Below, one piece after another: positions 53,831 through 63,428 of a stretch of 64,000 bases of DNA. Source of the DNA: Paenibacillus sp. JNUCC32 (GTDB lineage Bacteria; Bacillota; Bacilli; Paenibacillales; Paenibacillaceae). Made by a program: the position numbers and the translations under genes. Where the stretch lies: NCBI RefSeq assembly GCF_014863545.1, contig NZ_CP062260.1:1302001-1366000 (forward strand), in the 5' to 3' direction. The notes below the pieces were generated by a model that worked only from the letters and a program-made list of their open reading frames with translations, made no database searches and was not told where the DNA came from. Numbering within the stretch: position 1 is the stretch's first letter; every line of letters begins with the position of its first letter.

Positions 53831-55342
53831 ATGAGCAATTCATCTGCGGTGCTTGCGTTTGACTTGGGGGCCAGCAGCGGCCGGGCGCTGCTGGGCGAAA
53901 TCACCGCTTCTAATCATGACTCCCCCGGCATACTGAAGATTACGGAGATTCATCGTTTTGCCAATACCCCTGTTCAGATGGGAGATCATCTGCACTGGAA
54001 CTTCCCGATGCTGCTCCAGGAGGTCAAGCATGGCATCCGTAAAGCGTTTCAGGACGGTTATCGCCCGGTCAGCTATGGCATCGATTCGTGGGGCGTCGAT
54101 TATGGACTGATTGACCGAAACGGGGAGCTCATCGGAGTGCCTTATCATTATCGGGACCTCCGGACGGAAGGCATGGTGGAGGAAACCTGCAAGCAGGTTG
54201 GCAGAGAGCGGCTGTTTCAAGAAAGCGGCCTGCAATTCATGCCGTTCAACACCATCTTCCAATTGAATGCGATGCTTAAGGCGAAGTCGCCGATGCTGGA
54301 TATCGCGGACAAGTTCCTGCTCACGCCGGATCTTCTGAACTATTTTCTTACAGGGGTTCAAGCATGCGAGTTCACCATGGCAACCACGACCCAGCTGTAT
54401 CATGTTACGGAAGGCAAGTGGAATGAACGGTTAATGGATGAGCTGGGACTTCCCTCGTCCTTGTTCCTTGAACCCGTACAGCCGGGAAGCGTGATTGGCA
54501 GGCTGCAGGATGCCGTGGCGCAAGAGCTTGGCGTTCCGGCGATCGAAGCAATTGCCGTGGCGTCGCACGATACGGAATCCGCCGTGGTGGCCGTTCCGGC
54601 GAACGCCGCCAGGTTTGCTTATCTCGTATGCGGGACCTGGTCGCTTCTTGGAACCGAGCTGCCGGAGCCGCTCGTTCACCCGGACGTGCTGGAAGAAGAC
54701 TTCTCCAATGAGGGTGGGGCTTATCAATCCTTTCAATTGCTGAAGAATATCATGGGCCTCTGGATTCTTCAGGAGTGCAAGCGTCAGTGGGAAAATGAGG
54801 GACTGAAGTATTCTTATGCAGAGCTGGTTGAGCTCGCGGAGGACGCGGAGCCTTTCCGCAGCCTCATCCATCCCGATGATCTGCGCTTCATGAATCCGGC
54901 CGATATGACGGCTGAAATTCGGGATTATTGCCTGGAGACCGGGCAGCCCGTTCCGCAAAGCGCCGGTGAGTATGTCCAGTGCATACTGCAAAGCCTGGCC
55001 CTAAGATACCGGGAAGTGCTTGAACGGATGGAAGTCCTGACAGGGCAAGCGTACGATGGGCTTCATATGGTTGGCGGCGGCATTCAAAACGAGCTGTTAT
55101 GCCGGTACACGGCGAATGCCATGGGCCGTACGGTATGGGCCGGTCCGGTCGAAGCCAGCGCCATCGGGAACATGCTGGTTCAATTTGTGGCCAATGGCAC
55201 GCTGCGCAGCAGGGAAGAGGGAGTCGAGCTCGTGAAGCGGTCTTTTCCGCTGGCCTGGTATGAACCCGAATCCAGTGAGGATTGGGAGGCGGCGTTCCGG
55301 CGTTACAAGTCCTTGATCGGACAGCAGCAGGCACAGCCGTGA
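53831..55342 (+). CDS. FGGY carbohydrate kinase, RhaB-type, probably fuculokinase
   Basis: A ~503-residue kinase closely related to the RhaB at 23720: FDLGASSGRALLG, SYGIDSWGVDYGLID, PYHYRDLRT, VCGTWSLLGTELPEP and LHMVGGGIQNELLCRYTANAMG. Its position between fucA and fucU makes it the fuculokinase of this operon, although by family it is closer to rhamnulokinase than to FucK. Start ATG 53831 with AGAAAGG; ATG 53822 is the alternative. Confidence 0.9.
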   Translation: MSNSSAVLAFDLGASSGRALLGEITASNHDSPGILKITEIHRFANTPVQMGDHLHWNFPMLLQEVKHGIRKAFQDGYRPVSYGIDSWGVDYGLIDRNGELIGVPYHYRDLRTEGMVEETCKQVGRERLFQESGLQFMPFNTIFQLNAMLKAKSPMLDIADKFLLTPDLLNYFLTGVQACEFTMATTTQLYHVTEGKWNERLMDELGLPSSLFLEPVQPGSVIGRLQDAVAQELGVPAIEAIAVASHDTESAVVAVPANAARFAYLVCGTWSLLGTELPEPLVHPDVLEEDFSNEGGAYQSFQLLKNIMGLWILQECKRQWENEGLKYSYAELVELAEDAEPFRSLIHPDDLRFMNPADMTAEIRDYCLETGQPVPQSAGEYVQCILQSLALRYREVLERMEVLTGQAYDGLHMVGGGIQNELLCRYTANAMGRTVWAGPVEASAIGNMLVQFVANGTLRSREEGVELVKRSFPLAWYEPESSEDWEAAFRRYKSLIGQQQAQP

Positions 55343-55424
55343 TCATGAGAGCGTTCAGGGACTGACAGCTCCCTGTTAAGATTCTCAACTTGCTTCAAAA
55401 TCTGATAAAGAAGGATGTCGTTCC

Positions 55425-55853
55425 ATGCTAAAAGGCATATCTCATTTGCTCTCGCCTGAGCTGCTGAAAATACTTATGGAGATGGGGCACGCGGATGAAA
55501 TCGTTCTCGGCGACGCCAATTTCCCTGCAGCCAGTCACGCCCGGCGGTTGGTCCGGGCAGACGGACACGGAATCCCTGCGTTATTAAACGCCATATTGCC
55601 GTTATTTCCGCTGGATACGTACGTCGAATCCCCGGTAGCGCTGATGGCCGTCACCCCCGGAGATACCGTGGAAACGCCGATCTGGGAGGATTATCGCAAG
55701 ATCGTGCAGCAGTTTCACGCCGTTCCCGTTGATTTCGACGAGATGGAGCGCTTCTCGTTCTATGAACGCGCCAAGAATGCGTATGCCATCGTGTCGACGG
55801 GCGAACAAGCGCTGTATGCCAATGTTATCCTTAAAAAGGGCGTAGTCGTTTAG
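55425..55853 (+). CDS. fucU: L-fucose mutarotase, RbsD/FucU family
   Basis: A 142-residue mutarotase that interconverts alpha and beta anomers of L-fucose. Typical N-terminus LKGISHLLSPELLKILMEMGHADEIVLGDANFPAA, then DTYVESPVALMAV and ERFSFYERAKNAYAIVSTGE. Last gene of the fucose operon, followed by a terminator. ATG start behind AAGAAGGATG. Confidence 0.95.
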   Translation: MLKGISHLLSPELLKILMEMGHADEIVLGDANFPAASHARRLVRADGHGIPALLNAILPLFPLDTYVESPVALMAVTPGDTVETPIWEDYRKIVQQFHAVPVDFDEMERFSFYERAKNAYAIVSTGEQALYANVILKKGVVV

Positions 55854-55879
55854 ACTAACCGATGCAAGTGTTAAAGAAG

Positions 55880-55904
55880 AGATCGCTGCGGCGGTCTTTT
55901 TTTT
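55880..55904 (+). terminator. Terminator after fucU
   Basis: AGATCGC-tgcg-GCGGTCT followed by a run of eight T; ends the fucose operon. Confidence 0.85.
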
Positions 55905-56126
55905 CGGTTTCCAATGGTTCAAGCGGTTTTCATCATCATGCGTAAAAAATAAACACAACACCGCCGGATTGAACTACAATGAGCATTAGGCCAGATAATC
56001 TCAGCTGGTGTTTATGATGATCAAGTCAATGGAGGAGAACAGGCAACGCAGGAACACAGCGGGAAAGAAAGACGCCAAGATGATTCTGGCAAATACATAC
56101 CATCATAAAAATGAAGGTGAGATATT

Positions 56127-57284
56127 GTGAGAGGAACATACGCATCTTTATCGGTCGTATCAACGGCAACCAATTATATTATGGAGCAAGACAATGTAAT
56201 GACGCGCACCTATCGTACCTATATCAAACCGAGAGAGTCCGGGCAGCTTGAGCTGAGATTCTGGCACAGCAACTCGGTAGATTCCACGTGGGATGTGGGC
56301 TCGGTGGCCAAAGGGAGTATGCCAGGGGGAGCGTGGCGGATTGAAGCGGCTTATGCTGCCGATGGCGGCATCGGTCGGGAAGGGCAGGTTGTGCTTGGGA
56401 CAAGCGTGCAAGTTATGTTTGACGGGAATCCGGGTAAAACGGTAGCTCCCGGCGAGACGTTTTGGAGCGATCCGTTGCAGATCGAACTGCCCAAGGGACA
56501 TGATTTGGCGTTCACGTGGACGATTACGACGCTTTCATCAGGTAAAACGGTGCCATACAATACGGAGGGGCTGCTTGTAACGGCTTATGAAGCTGAAGGG
56601 AATAAGGCGGATGACGAGTTTGGAGCAGCGTTCGTCCCGGCAGCGAGCCGCTTGGTCATGCCTGCATTTGCCGGGTATGCCAGATCGGTCAAGCAGCGGA
56701 TGATCTTCCTAGGGGACTCTATTACACAAGGCGTAAGAACCGCGAAAGACGGCTACCAGTACTGGGTGTCCCGCATTGCGGATGGCCTCGGGCAGGACTA
56801 CAGCGTATGGAATATCGGTTCCGGCTGGGCAAGGGCATATGATGCCTCGGCAGACGGTCCGTGGCTAGCGAAGGCAGCCGAAGGAGATATTGTTGCAATA
56901 GCGCTTGGGGTAAACGATATCGATATCGGAGCGAGAAGCTCCCGGGAACTGCTGGATGATTTATCAGCGATTGTAAAGCGTTTGAAACAGAGGGGAGATG
57001 GAACAAAAGCTCGAATCATTCTCTTTACAGTACCCCCGTTCAATTTTATGGGAGACAGGGAAGCGGTATGGCGTACCGTCAACGAAGCGATTCGCACCCG
57101 CCCTCCGGAAGGCGTGGACGCCGTGTTCGATATCGCAGATATTCTGTCCTGCCCTGCTCCGGAGGAACATCGGATCGAGCCGAAGTATATGAGCTCTTCC
57201 GATGATCCGCATCCGAACGGCCAAGCAGGAGCGGTGATTGCTGATGCTTTCCTGAAGTGGTTTGAGGCACAGCCGAAAAACTAA
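56127..57284 (+). CDS. SGNH/GDSL-fold hydrolase
   Basis: A 385-residue esterase-like protein. Residues ~1-175 are a beta-sandwich-like N-terminal domain; residues ~185-385 hold the SGNH hydrolase with block I FLGDSITQG, block III GVNDIDIG and block V DDPHPNGQAG carrying the catalytic Asp/His. It probably removes acetyl or similar groups from polysaccharides. No signal peptide is seen. GTG start with GAAGGTGAGA; the start shares a GTGA overlap with a 38-residue upstream reading frame. Confidence 0.87.
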   Translation: MRGTYASLSVVSTATNYIMEQDNVMTRTYRTYIKPRESGQLELRFWHSNSVDSTWDVGSVAKGSMPGGAWRIEAAYAADGGIGREGQVVLGTSVQVMFDGNPGKTVAPGETFWSDPLQIELPKGHDLAFTWTITTLSSGKTVPYNTEGLLVTAYEAEGNKADDEFGAAFVPAASRLVMPAFAGYARSVKQRMIFLGDSITQGVRTAKDGYQYWVSRIADGLGQDYSVWNIGSGWARAYDASADGPWLAKAAEGDIVAIALGVNDIDIGARSSRELLDDLSAIVKRLKQRGDGTKARIILFTVPPFNFMGDREAVWRTVNEAIRTRPPEGVDAVFDIADILSCPAPEEHRIEPKYMSSSDDPHPNGQAGAVIADAFLKWFEAQPKN

Positions 57285-57371
57285 ATCCGCACAGGCGGTT
57301 GAAAATGGAGATTTACTCAGATGGAAACGGACGGGTCGGTTTCATGCCAATGGTTGATGGAGAAAACAGCG

Positions 57372-57399
57372 CCAGTCAGACCGTAATCGGTCTGACTGG
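57372..57399. terminator. Hairpin between converging genes
   Basis: CCAGTCAGACCG-taat-CGGTCTGACTGG, 12-bp perfect stem between the SGNH and YbjQ-type genes; no long T-tract. Confidence 0.55.
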
Positions 57400-57465
57400 T
57401 CGTGGCTTCATCAAACTGCCATAAGCCGATAACTGGCTGATTGGCGTCGTTCGTCACTGTACAGG

Positions 57466-57777
57466 CTATACCACCACTGCTGTTCCGCTGACGGCCACCA
57501 TCAGCATTCCCTCACGAATGACCTCATAGTCGATGTCCACCGCTACGATAGCGTTGGCCCCCATTCGCTCAGCCTTGTCTTTCATCTCGGCAAACGCTAC
57601 ATCCCTTGCTTCCTGCAGCTTGTTCTCGTAGGCTCCCGAGCGCCCACCAACAAAATCGGTAATGGAGGCCATAAAGTCCCTCACTACATTAGCGCCCATA
57701 ATGACTTCGCCGTTCACAATGCCGATATACCTTTTAACCGGGTAACCTTCAATGGTAGATGTTGTTGTCATAATCAT
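57466..57777 (-). CDS. YbjQ/UPF0145 family protein
   Basis: A 103-residue protein with the UPF0145 (heavy-metal-binding domain like) pattern: [25 protein letters not shown], then [30 protein letters not shown] and a C-terminal valine-rich strand. Forms a small alpha/beta pentamer in structural studies of the family; biological role unknown. Start ATG 57777 with AAGGA. Confidence 0.9.
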   Translation of the reverse strand: MIMTTTSTIEGYPVKRYIGIVNGEVIMGANVVRDFMASITDFVGGRSGAYENKLQEARDVAFAEMKDKAERMGANAIVAVDIDYEVIREGMLMVAVSGTAVVV

Positions 57778-58034
57778 ATGATCGTCCTTCTTTCAAATAA
57801 TTTTTAAATAGCGTTTACGAATAAAAACACCTTTCACCTGATGCTGATGCTGATTTGGATAGCAGTACTAGGAAATATACGATCGTTTACCAGCGTGAGT
57901 ACTTTCTTTTAGTACGCCGACAGAAGAGGATTGGTTTCATGAATGGGCGTAAGAAGACAATTATACGCTAGAAAATGCTTATTGAATTTGCAGAGCAGGT
58001 GGCCAATAGGCGGTTGTTTCCTAAGGTATAGTAG

Positions 58035-58760
58035 TCACGCAAACAAATCTTGCATGGAAACCTGTAAGCCTAAATAAAGTTTGGATTCCGCAAAAGAGTC
58101 ATGGGCTTGCGAGAAGTAGTTCACATCCGCGATCTCGCCGTCGGACAAGGAAAAGAGGATGACTTGAGCTTTCATCGGATCGATGATCCAATACTCTTTT
58201 GCGCCGCATTGCCGGTATAGATCAAGCTTCGGGATCATGTCCTTGCTACGCGTGGACGGAGACAACACCTCGATGACGAGGTCAGGCGTACCCATATAAA
58301 TCCCCTTCTCATCGATTTGATCTTTGTCGCAAATGACGACCAGATCCGGCTGTACGACACAGATATTTGCCTCCTCCTTCTTCAATGTAATATCAAGTGG
58401 AGAAGTCAGCGGTGTACAGGGTTTTCCTCTGAACCAATTGTAAAATGTGCCGTGCAGTTCATTAACTGCATGTTGGTGGTTGTATGAAGGGGAAGCCATG
58501 TTATACACGATCCCGTCGATCAGCTCGTGGCGCTGTTCCGAGCCTTCGGTTAGTTTCAGGAAATCCTCGTAAGTGACGTTGTCATTGTCGGCTGTATACT
58601 TTACAGCCTCCTCTCTCAGGACAGGTTCATCTGTGCCGGCATAGGCTATTAATTTGGCAATATCTCTGCCGTTTCTCGTCACGATGATGTCCTCGCCAGC
58701 CTCAGCTATCTTAAGATACTTTCCGAAATAGTTTTGCATATCGGTGGAAGTCATTCTCAT
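58035..58760 (-). CDS. Phd/YefM antitoxin domain fused to Uma2-type nuclease
   Basis: A 241-residue two-domain protein. Residues 1-~45 match a Phd/YefM type II antitoxin (MTSTDMQNYFGKYLKIAE, AGEDIIVTRNGRDIAKLIAY). Residues ~60-241 are a Uma2 (DUF820) PD-(D/E)xK nuclease-like domain: D139 in VQPDLVVI, E164 in PDLVIEVLSPSTRSKDMIPK, and KEYWIIDP. No toxin gene is adjacent, so it could act in cis as DNA-binding plus nuclease. Start ATG 58760 with GAGGTGA. Function unknown; Uma2 proteins are abundant in Cyanobacteria and Firmicutes. Confidence 0.85.
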   Translation of the reverse strand: MRMTSTDMQNYFGKYLKIAEAGEDIIVTRNGRDIAKLIAYAGTDEPVLREEAVKYTADNDNVTYEDFLKLTEGSEQRHELIDGIVYNMASPSYNHQHAVNELHGTFYNWFRGKPCTPLTSPLDITLKKEEANICVVQPDLVVICDKDQIDEKGIYMGTPDLVIEVLSPSTRSKDMIPKLDLYRQCGAKEYWIIDPMKAQVILFSLSDGEIADVNYFSQAHDSFAESKLYLGLQVSMQDLFA

Positions 58761-58894
58761 AAAGTTCACCTCGATTTAGCTAATTTAAAGGTAGGATGAT
58801 TTTTTCGAACGGTTTGCTTCTGCTGCAGGATCCAAGGTTGCATTGAAACTCACGGATTTGTGGCGGACGGTATTTCTCGCGCCATGCAAAGTGC

Positions 58895-59758
58895 TTACCT
58901 GCGCTTTCGGTACACTTTAGGAGATAGGCCATACACCTTCGAGAACTGACGGGTAAAATAATTGCTGTCATTGAATCCGCTCCGATAAGAAATTTCCGAA
59001 ATCGGAAGGGGTGTCGTCTTTAACAGCCTGCATGCGTGCTCCAAGCGGAGCTGCAGAAGATAGGCGAAAGGCGTTGTTTGGTAATAGGATTGGAATATCC
59101 GATTCAGATGCCTGACGGATATATTGGATTTGGCCGCAATTTCTTCACGGGAAATGGGCAGCAAATAGTTATCCTCCATAAAGGAGATGGCTTTCGCCAA
59201 ATGCATCAGATGAATTTGGGCTCCGTGACGCTCTTGCTTTTCATACTGCCGTGACAGCTGGACGACGAGCTCCATAAATCGCGAACGCAGGATGGTCTGG
59301 TAGCCCTGCAGCTTGTTCGCGTATTCCTCAATCATGAAGTCAACAACGGACGATACGTAATCCAGACTTGAGATCGGCAGGCTCATCTTGCTCAAGGCAT
59401 GGTTGATATTGCGGTAATACGGCTCCAGAACGAAAAGCGCCTGATACCCGTTCGATCTTTTAAACTCTGGACCCGCGAATTCCAGCATCTCGGGCTTATA
59501 CATGATGTTGCAAATACGAAACTCATGCGGGTCTTTATATCCATGGGAGGTTGTGCCGTTAATGACAAAGACGTCCCCCTTCTTGATAAACGATTCCTCT
59601 GTGTTGACGATATGGGTGGCATGACCATGCAAAACGATAACGAGTTCGGAGAAATCAACATGGTGATGCACGTACATGTCCTCTTCGTGTCCGCCATATT
59701 GAATAAAGAACTTAAACTGCTCATCCGTTGTAAACCAATCCAAATGTACGCTTCTCAT
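58895..59758 (-). CDS. AraC family regulator next to a sugar-binding protein gene
   Basis: A 287-residue AraC protein with cupin N-terminus (MYVHHHVDFSELVIVLHGHA, KKGDVFVINGTTSHGY) and helix-turn-helix ISREEIAAKSNISVRHLNRIF, then PISEISYRSGFNDSNYFTRQ and KVYGLSPKVYRKRR. It diverges from an orphan binding-protein gene (start 59961) and may regulate it and the GH43 gene. Ligand probably an arabino- or xylo-oligosaccharide by context. Confidence 0.9.
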   Translation of the reverse strand: MRSVHLDWFTTDEQFKFFIQYGGHEEDMYVHHHVDFSELVIVLHGHATHIVNTEESFIKKGDVFVINGTTSHGYKDPHEFRICNIMYKPEMLEFAGPEFKRSNGYQALFVLEPYYRNINHALSKMSLPISSLDYVSSVVDFMIEEYANKLQGYQTILRSRFMELVVQLSRQYEKQERHGAQIHLMHLAKAISFMEDNYLLPISREEIAAKSNISVRHLNRIFQSYYQTTPFAYLLQLRLEHACRLLKTTPLPISEISYRSGFNDSNYFTRQFSKVYGLSPKVYRKRR

Positions 59759-59960
59759 TCGGCCACCCTCCCAAATATATTATGAAGTGTCTTGATGTCC
59801 TTATCATGCTATATTCAGGCTCTAAGATCAAGGAATAAGGACAAAGCTAGAAGATATAATAGGATCTGAAAGTGAGTCGCTCTAAACCATTCATACAAAA
59901 AAGCTAGAAAGCATGATCTGCTGGCGACTGACAAGAAGATATTGAACGGGGGGTAAAGGC

Positions 59961-61640
59961 ATGAAACACTGGAAGGGATTATCGCCGCTCTTGGCTATGA
60001 TGCTGCTGGTTACTTTTATTCTGGCTGCGTGCAGCAGCGGTGACAGCGGCAATTCCGCAGGCAGCGAAGAGGGAGATTTGAAACCGGTTACAATTACATA
60101 TTTCAGCGCCGATTCGAACGCGAACTGGGCAAGTATGCAGGATGCTGTCGGCAAAAAGCTGACCGAGACGACCGGCGTTACGATCCAAGCCGAATTTGCG
60201 GTTGACGGTTCCAATCAGAAGCTGCCGCTGATGGTAGCGAGCGGTGAATATCCGGATCTCGTTTACGCTAAAGGCGATGCGAATCTGTTCGTTGATTCGG
60301 GCGCTTTTATCGACCTTACCGATTTGATCGAAGAACATGCACCGAACCTGAAAAAGCTCTATGGGGATTACATGAACCGTCTGAAGTGGAGCAACGAGGA
60401 TGAATCGATCTATGTTCTTCCGACGCTGAATGCCGTGGATCATCAGCAATTGGATGCCGGCGGAAACTTTCATATCCAGCATGAAGTGCTGAAAGAGCTC
60501 GGTTATCCGGAAATCAAGACCGTCAAGGATTTTGAGAAGGCGCTGAAGGATTATTATGAGAAACACCCGACGATCGACGGTCAGCCAACGATTCCGTTGA
60601 CGCTCAATGCCGATGGATGGCGATTCATGATCTCCGTAACGGATGCGGCCGTGATTGCTACCGGTTTGTCAGGGGATGGGGAGTATTATGTTGATCGGGA
60701 AACGTATGAAGCTAAATTGCACTACAGACGTCCGGAGGACAAGGAATACTTCCGCTGGTTGAATCATCTCAACGCCACGGGCATATTGGACAATGAAACG
60801 TTCGTTCAGAAGACGGACCAGTACGAAGCCAAGATCGCCTCGGGCCGCGTTCTTGGCGTTATTGACGCCGATTGGGGGTTTGGAAACCCGACGAATGCGC
60901 TGAGAACGGCCGGCAAAGAGAACCGTACCTATGCGAGATTCCCGATCCAATTGGATGGGACGACCAAGGACGCTTCGTTCCAGAATGCGGGGTATGCAGC
61001 AGGCTGGGGCGTAGGCATCACGACATCCGCGAAGGATCCGGTAAGGATCATCAAGTTCTTGGATTATCTGGCTTCCGAAGAAGGGCAAATATTGATGAAC
61101 TGGGGCATTGAAGGCGAGCATTACAATGTCAAAGACGGCAAACGCGTCATTCCGGAGGACGTGCAGGACCGTAAAGTTAACGACAACGCCAGCTTTACCA
61201 AAGAGAGCGGAATTGGATTATATAACAGTTTGTTTCCTCGTTATGGCGACGGCGCGAAGGATTCGACCGGAAATTATTATACAACCAACTTCCCGGAACA
61301 AATCAAGGCCAATTATACGCCTTCAGCCAAAGAGACGCTGAAAGCGTATGGTGCGGAAATGTGGAAGGATCTCTGGCCAAAGTCGGAGGAATTTCCGACG
61401 AAGCCGTGGGGCGCGGCATATCTTATTTCCCCGCCGATCGACTCCAACATTGCAATCACCTACAAGCGGGTTGAAGAGATTGTTCGCAAACGCATTCCGG
61501 AGATCATCCTTGCGGACCCGTCCCAATTCGATGCCCTTTACGATCAGTTCATTCAAGATCTGAACGCTGCCGGGGCGGAAAAAATGGAGCAGGAATATTC
61601 GGAGCTGGTTCGTGATCGGGTGGAGCTGTGGAATAACTGA
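59961..61640 (+). CDS. Extracellular sugar-binding lipoprotein (LplA type), orphan
   Basis: A 559-residue substrate-binding lipoprotein with signal peptide, lipobox LAAC (C24) and SBP_bac_1/LplA-like body with LVYAKGDANLFVDSGAFIDL and EHYNVKDGKRVIPEDV. It is of the large complex-polysaccharide type of Paenibacillus. No permease or ATPase genes lie in the window; they may be further along or encoded elsewhere. Start behind GGGGGGTAAAGG. Confidence 0.88.
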   Translation: MKHWKGLSPLLAMMLLVTFILAACSSGDSGNSAGSEEGDLKPVTITYFSADSNANWASMQDAVGKKLTETTGVTIQAEFAVDGSNQKLPLMVASGEYPDLVYAKGDANLFVDSGAFIDLTDLIEEHAPNLKKLYGDYMNRLKWSNEDESIYVLPTLNAVDHQQLDAGGNFHIQHEVLKELGYPEIKTVKDFEKALKDYYEKHPTIDGQPTIPLTLNADGWRFMISVTDAAVIATGLSGDGEYYVDRETYEAKLHYRRPEDKEYFRWLNHLNATGILDNETFVQKTDQYEAKIASGRVLGVIDADWGFGNPTNALRTAGKENRTYARFPIQLDGTTKDASFQNAGYAAGWGVGITTSAKDPVRIIKFLDYLASEEGQILMNWGIEGEHYNVKDGKRVIPEDVQDRKVNDNASFTKESGIGLYNSLFPRYGDGAKDSTGNYYTTNFPEQIKANYTPSAKETLKAYGAEMWKDLWPKSEEFPTKPWGAAYLISPPIDSNIAITYKRVEEIVRKRIPEIILADPSQFDALYDQFIQDLNAAGAEKMEQEYSELVRDRVELWNN

Positions 61641-61765
61641 ACCGTTTGATTTGAGGGGCAGGCCCCAAAGCTGCCTCTCTTTTATGCCAATCTGTTTTTC
61701 GCCATTGTTTCATAGACCATCGTTTCTTAGACATAAATAAGGAGTGCAGAGGAGTGTTTTATTTC

Positions 61766-63286
61766 ATGAAGTTTAGCAACCCCATCCTACCGGGCTTTTA
61801 TCCGGATCCAAGCATTTGCCGAGTCGGCGAAGATTATTATTTGGTGACGAGCACATTTGAGTATTTCCCGGGCGTTCCCATCTTTCATAGCAAGGACTTG
61901 GTAAATTGGAAGCAAATTGGCCATTGCCTTACATCGGAAAAACAACTGCCCCTTAAGAACGCCGGGAGCTCAGGGGGAATTTATGCCCCGACCCTTCGCT
62001 ATCACGAGGGCTGGTATTATATGACGACAACCAACGTCAGCGGAATCGGCAACTTTTACGTCAAAAGCACGGATCCTGCGGGTCCTTGGTCTGACCCGAT
62101 CCCTGTCGCCCAGCAAGGCATCGATCCATCGCTGCTATTCGACGACGATGGTTGCGTCTATTTTCAGACGGCTTGCTGCGGCGACGAGGGAGAGGGCATT
62201 TATCAATGCGAAATCGATATTGCAAGCGGCAAGAAGCTGACGGAAAGCCGCTTAATCTGGAGAGGAACCGGGGGAGCCAGTCCGGAAGCTCCGCATTTAT
62301 ACAAAATAGACGATCTGTATTATTTAATGATTGCCGAGGGCGGAACCGAGTATGGACATATGGTCACGGTCTCGCGAAGCCGACATCCTTACGGGCCGTT
62401 TGAGCCTTGTCCCCATAATCCGATTCTGTCCCATCGAAGCAGGAGAAGCCCCATACACGCGACAGGACACGCGGATCTGGTGCAGGCTCAGGATGGCACG
62501 TGGTGGGCCGTTTTCTTGGGAATCAGGCCGGTTTCATACCCCATGCGCCATCATCTCGGCAGAGAAACTTATCTGGCTCCGGTCACATGGACCGCGGACG
62601 GTTGGCCGAGCATCGGTTTCGAGGGACGGGTCGAGCAGGTAATGGACAGTCCTCAGCTGCCGGAATGCCGGTGGCCCGCAAAGCCGTCCAGAGACGATTT
62701 CGATCACGCCTCCCTCGGTTTGGACTGGGTCTTTTTGCGCAACCCATTACCAGGGAGCTGGTCGCTGCAGGAACATCCGGGATATCTCATGCTGCGGGGC
62801 AACCCATCGTCCTTGAACGACGCGGCATCCCCTGCTTTTGTCGGGCGACGATTAAGGCACTTTTCTTGCAACATATCCGCTGTTCTGGACTTTGAGCCTG
62901 CAAACGAGGGAGAAGAAGCGGGATTAACCGTATTTATGAATGAAAGGTATCATTATGATCTGGCCGTAAAGCTTATAAACGGGGAAAAAACGATCGTATT
63001 CAGACGTACCGTGGGGTCGCTTAGCGTAGAACAAACCAGTCGATGTCCGGAGGGGCCTGTCGTGTTACGAATCGAAGCAATGCCCGAGCATTTCCGATTC
63101 TCCATGGGACAAAGTTCATCAGAGGTCCTGAATATGGGATCAGGTGAAACCCATCTGCTTGCGACGGAAGTAGCCGGCGGATTTACAGGGTTAATGATTG
63201 CTATGTATGCATTCGGCGACAATGGAACAACCCCTGCGCTGTTCGACTGGTTCGATTATGAAGTCATCGATAGCCGGGCCGAATAG
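61766..63286 (+). CDS. GH43 beta-xylosidase / alpha-L-arabinofuranosidase
   Basis: A 506-residue GH43 enzyme of the two-domain type. The five-bladed propeller shows the catalytic base aspartate in NPILPGFYPDPSI, the modulating aspartate in QGIDPSLLFDDDG and the acid in ASPEAPHLYKI. A C-terminal beta-sandwich follows. No signal peptide, so likely intracellular action on xylo- or arabino-oligosaccharides. ATG 61766 is chosen over GTG 61754, whose binding site would overlap it. A terminator follows. Confidence 0.92.
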   Translation: MKFSNPILPGFYPDPSICRVGEDYYLVTSTFEYFPGVPIFHSKDLVNWKQIGHCLTSEKQLPLKNAGSSGGIYAPTLRYHEGWYYMTTTNVSGIGNFYVKSTDPAGPWSDPIPVAQQGIDPSLLFDDDGCVYFQTACCGDEGEGIYQCEIDIASGKKLTESRLIWRGTGGASPEAPHLYKIDDLYYLMIAEGGTEYGHMVTVSRSRHPYGPFEPCPHNPILSHRSRRSPIHATGHADLVQAQDGTWWAVFLGIRPVSYPMRHHLGRETYLAPVTWTADGWPSIGFEGRVEQVMDSPQLPECRWPAKPSRDDFDHASLGLDWVFLRNPLPGSWSLQEHPGYLMLRGNPSSLNDAASPAFVGRRLRHFSCNISAVLDFEPANEGEEAGLTVFMNERYHYDLAVKLINGEKTIVFRRTVGSLSVEQTSRCPEGPVVLRIEAMPEHFRFSMGQSSSEVLNMGSGETHLLATEVAGGFTGLMIAMYAFGDNGTTPALFDWFDYEVIDSRAE

Positions 63287-63352
63287 TCGAATTCGATAAG
63301 ATGAAAGAGAGGGGACCGTTTATTTCGGTAACATGTTAAGAAGTAGAGAAAG

Positions 63353-63383
63353 AAGACATCTTCCTTGCGGCAGATGTCTTTTT
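63353..63383 (+). terminator. Terminator after the GH43 gene
   Basis: AAGACATCT pairs with AGATGTCTT around a 10-base loop, followed by TTTG. Confidence 0.75.
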
Positions 63384-63428
63384 GCGCGAACCTTGCTGCC
63401 CGCCGCAGCGGGGTATTTTGCTCACCGT

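Noticed and set aside
55915..55940. Possible cre site near GTTCAAGCGGTTTTCAT
   Set aside because: Spacing differs by one base from the cre consensus on the minus strand, and no promoter was found beside it.
58760..58894. A toxin partner for the Phd-like domain
   Set aside because: The gap upstream and the neighbouring genes hold no small toxin-like reading frame.
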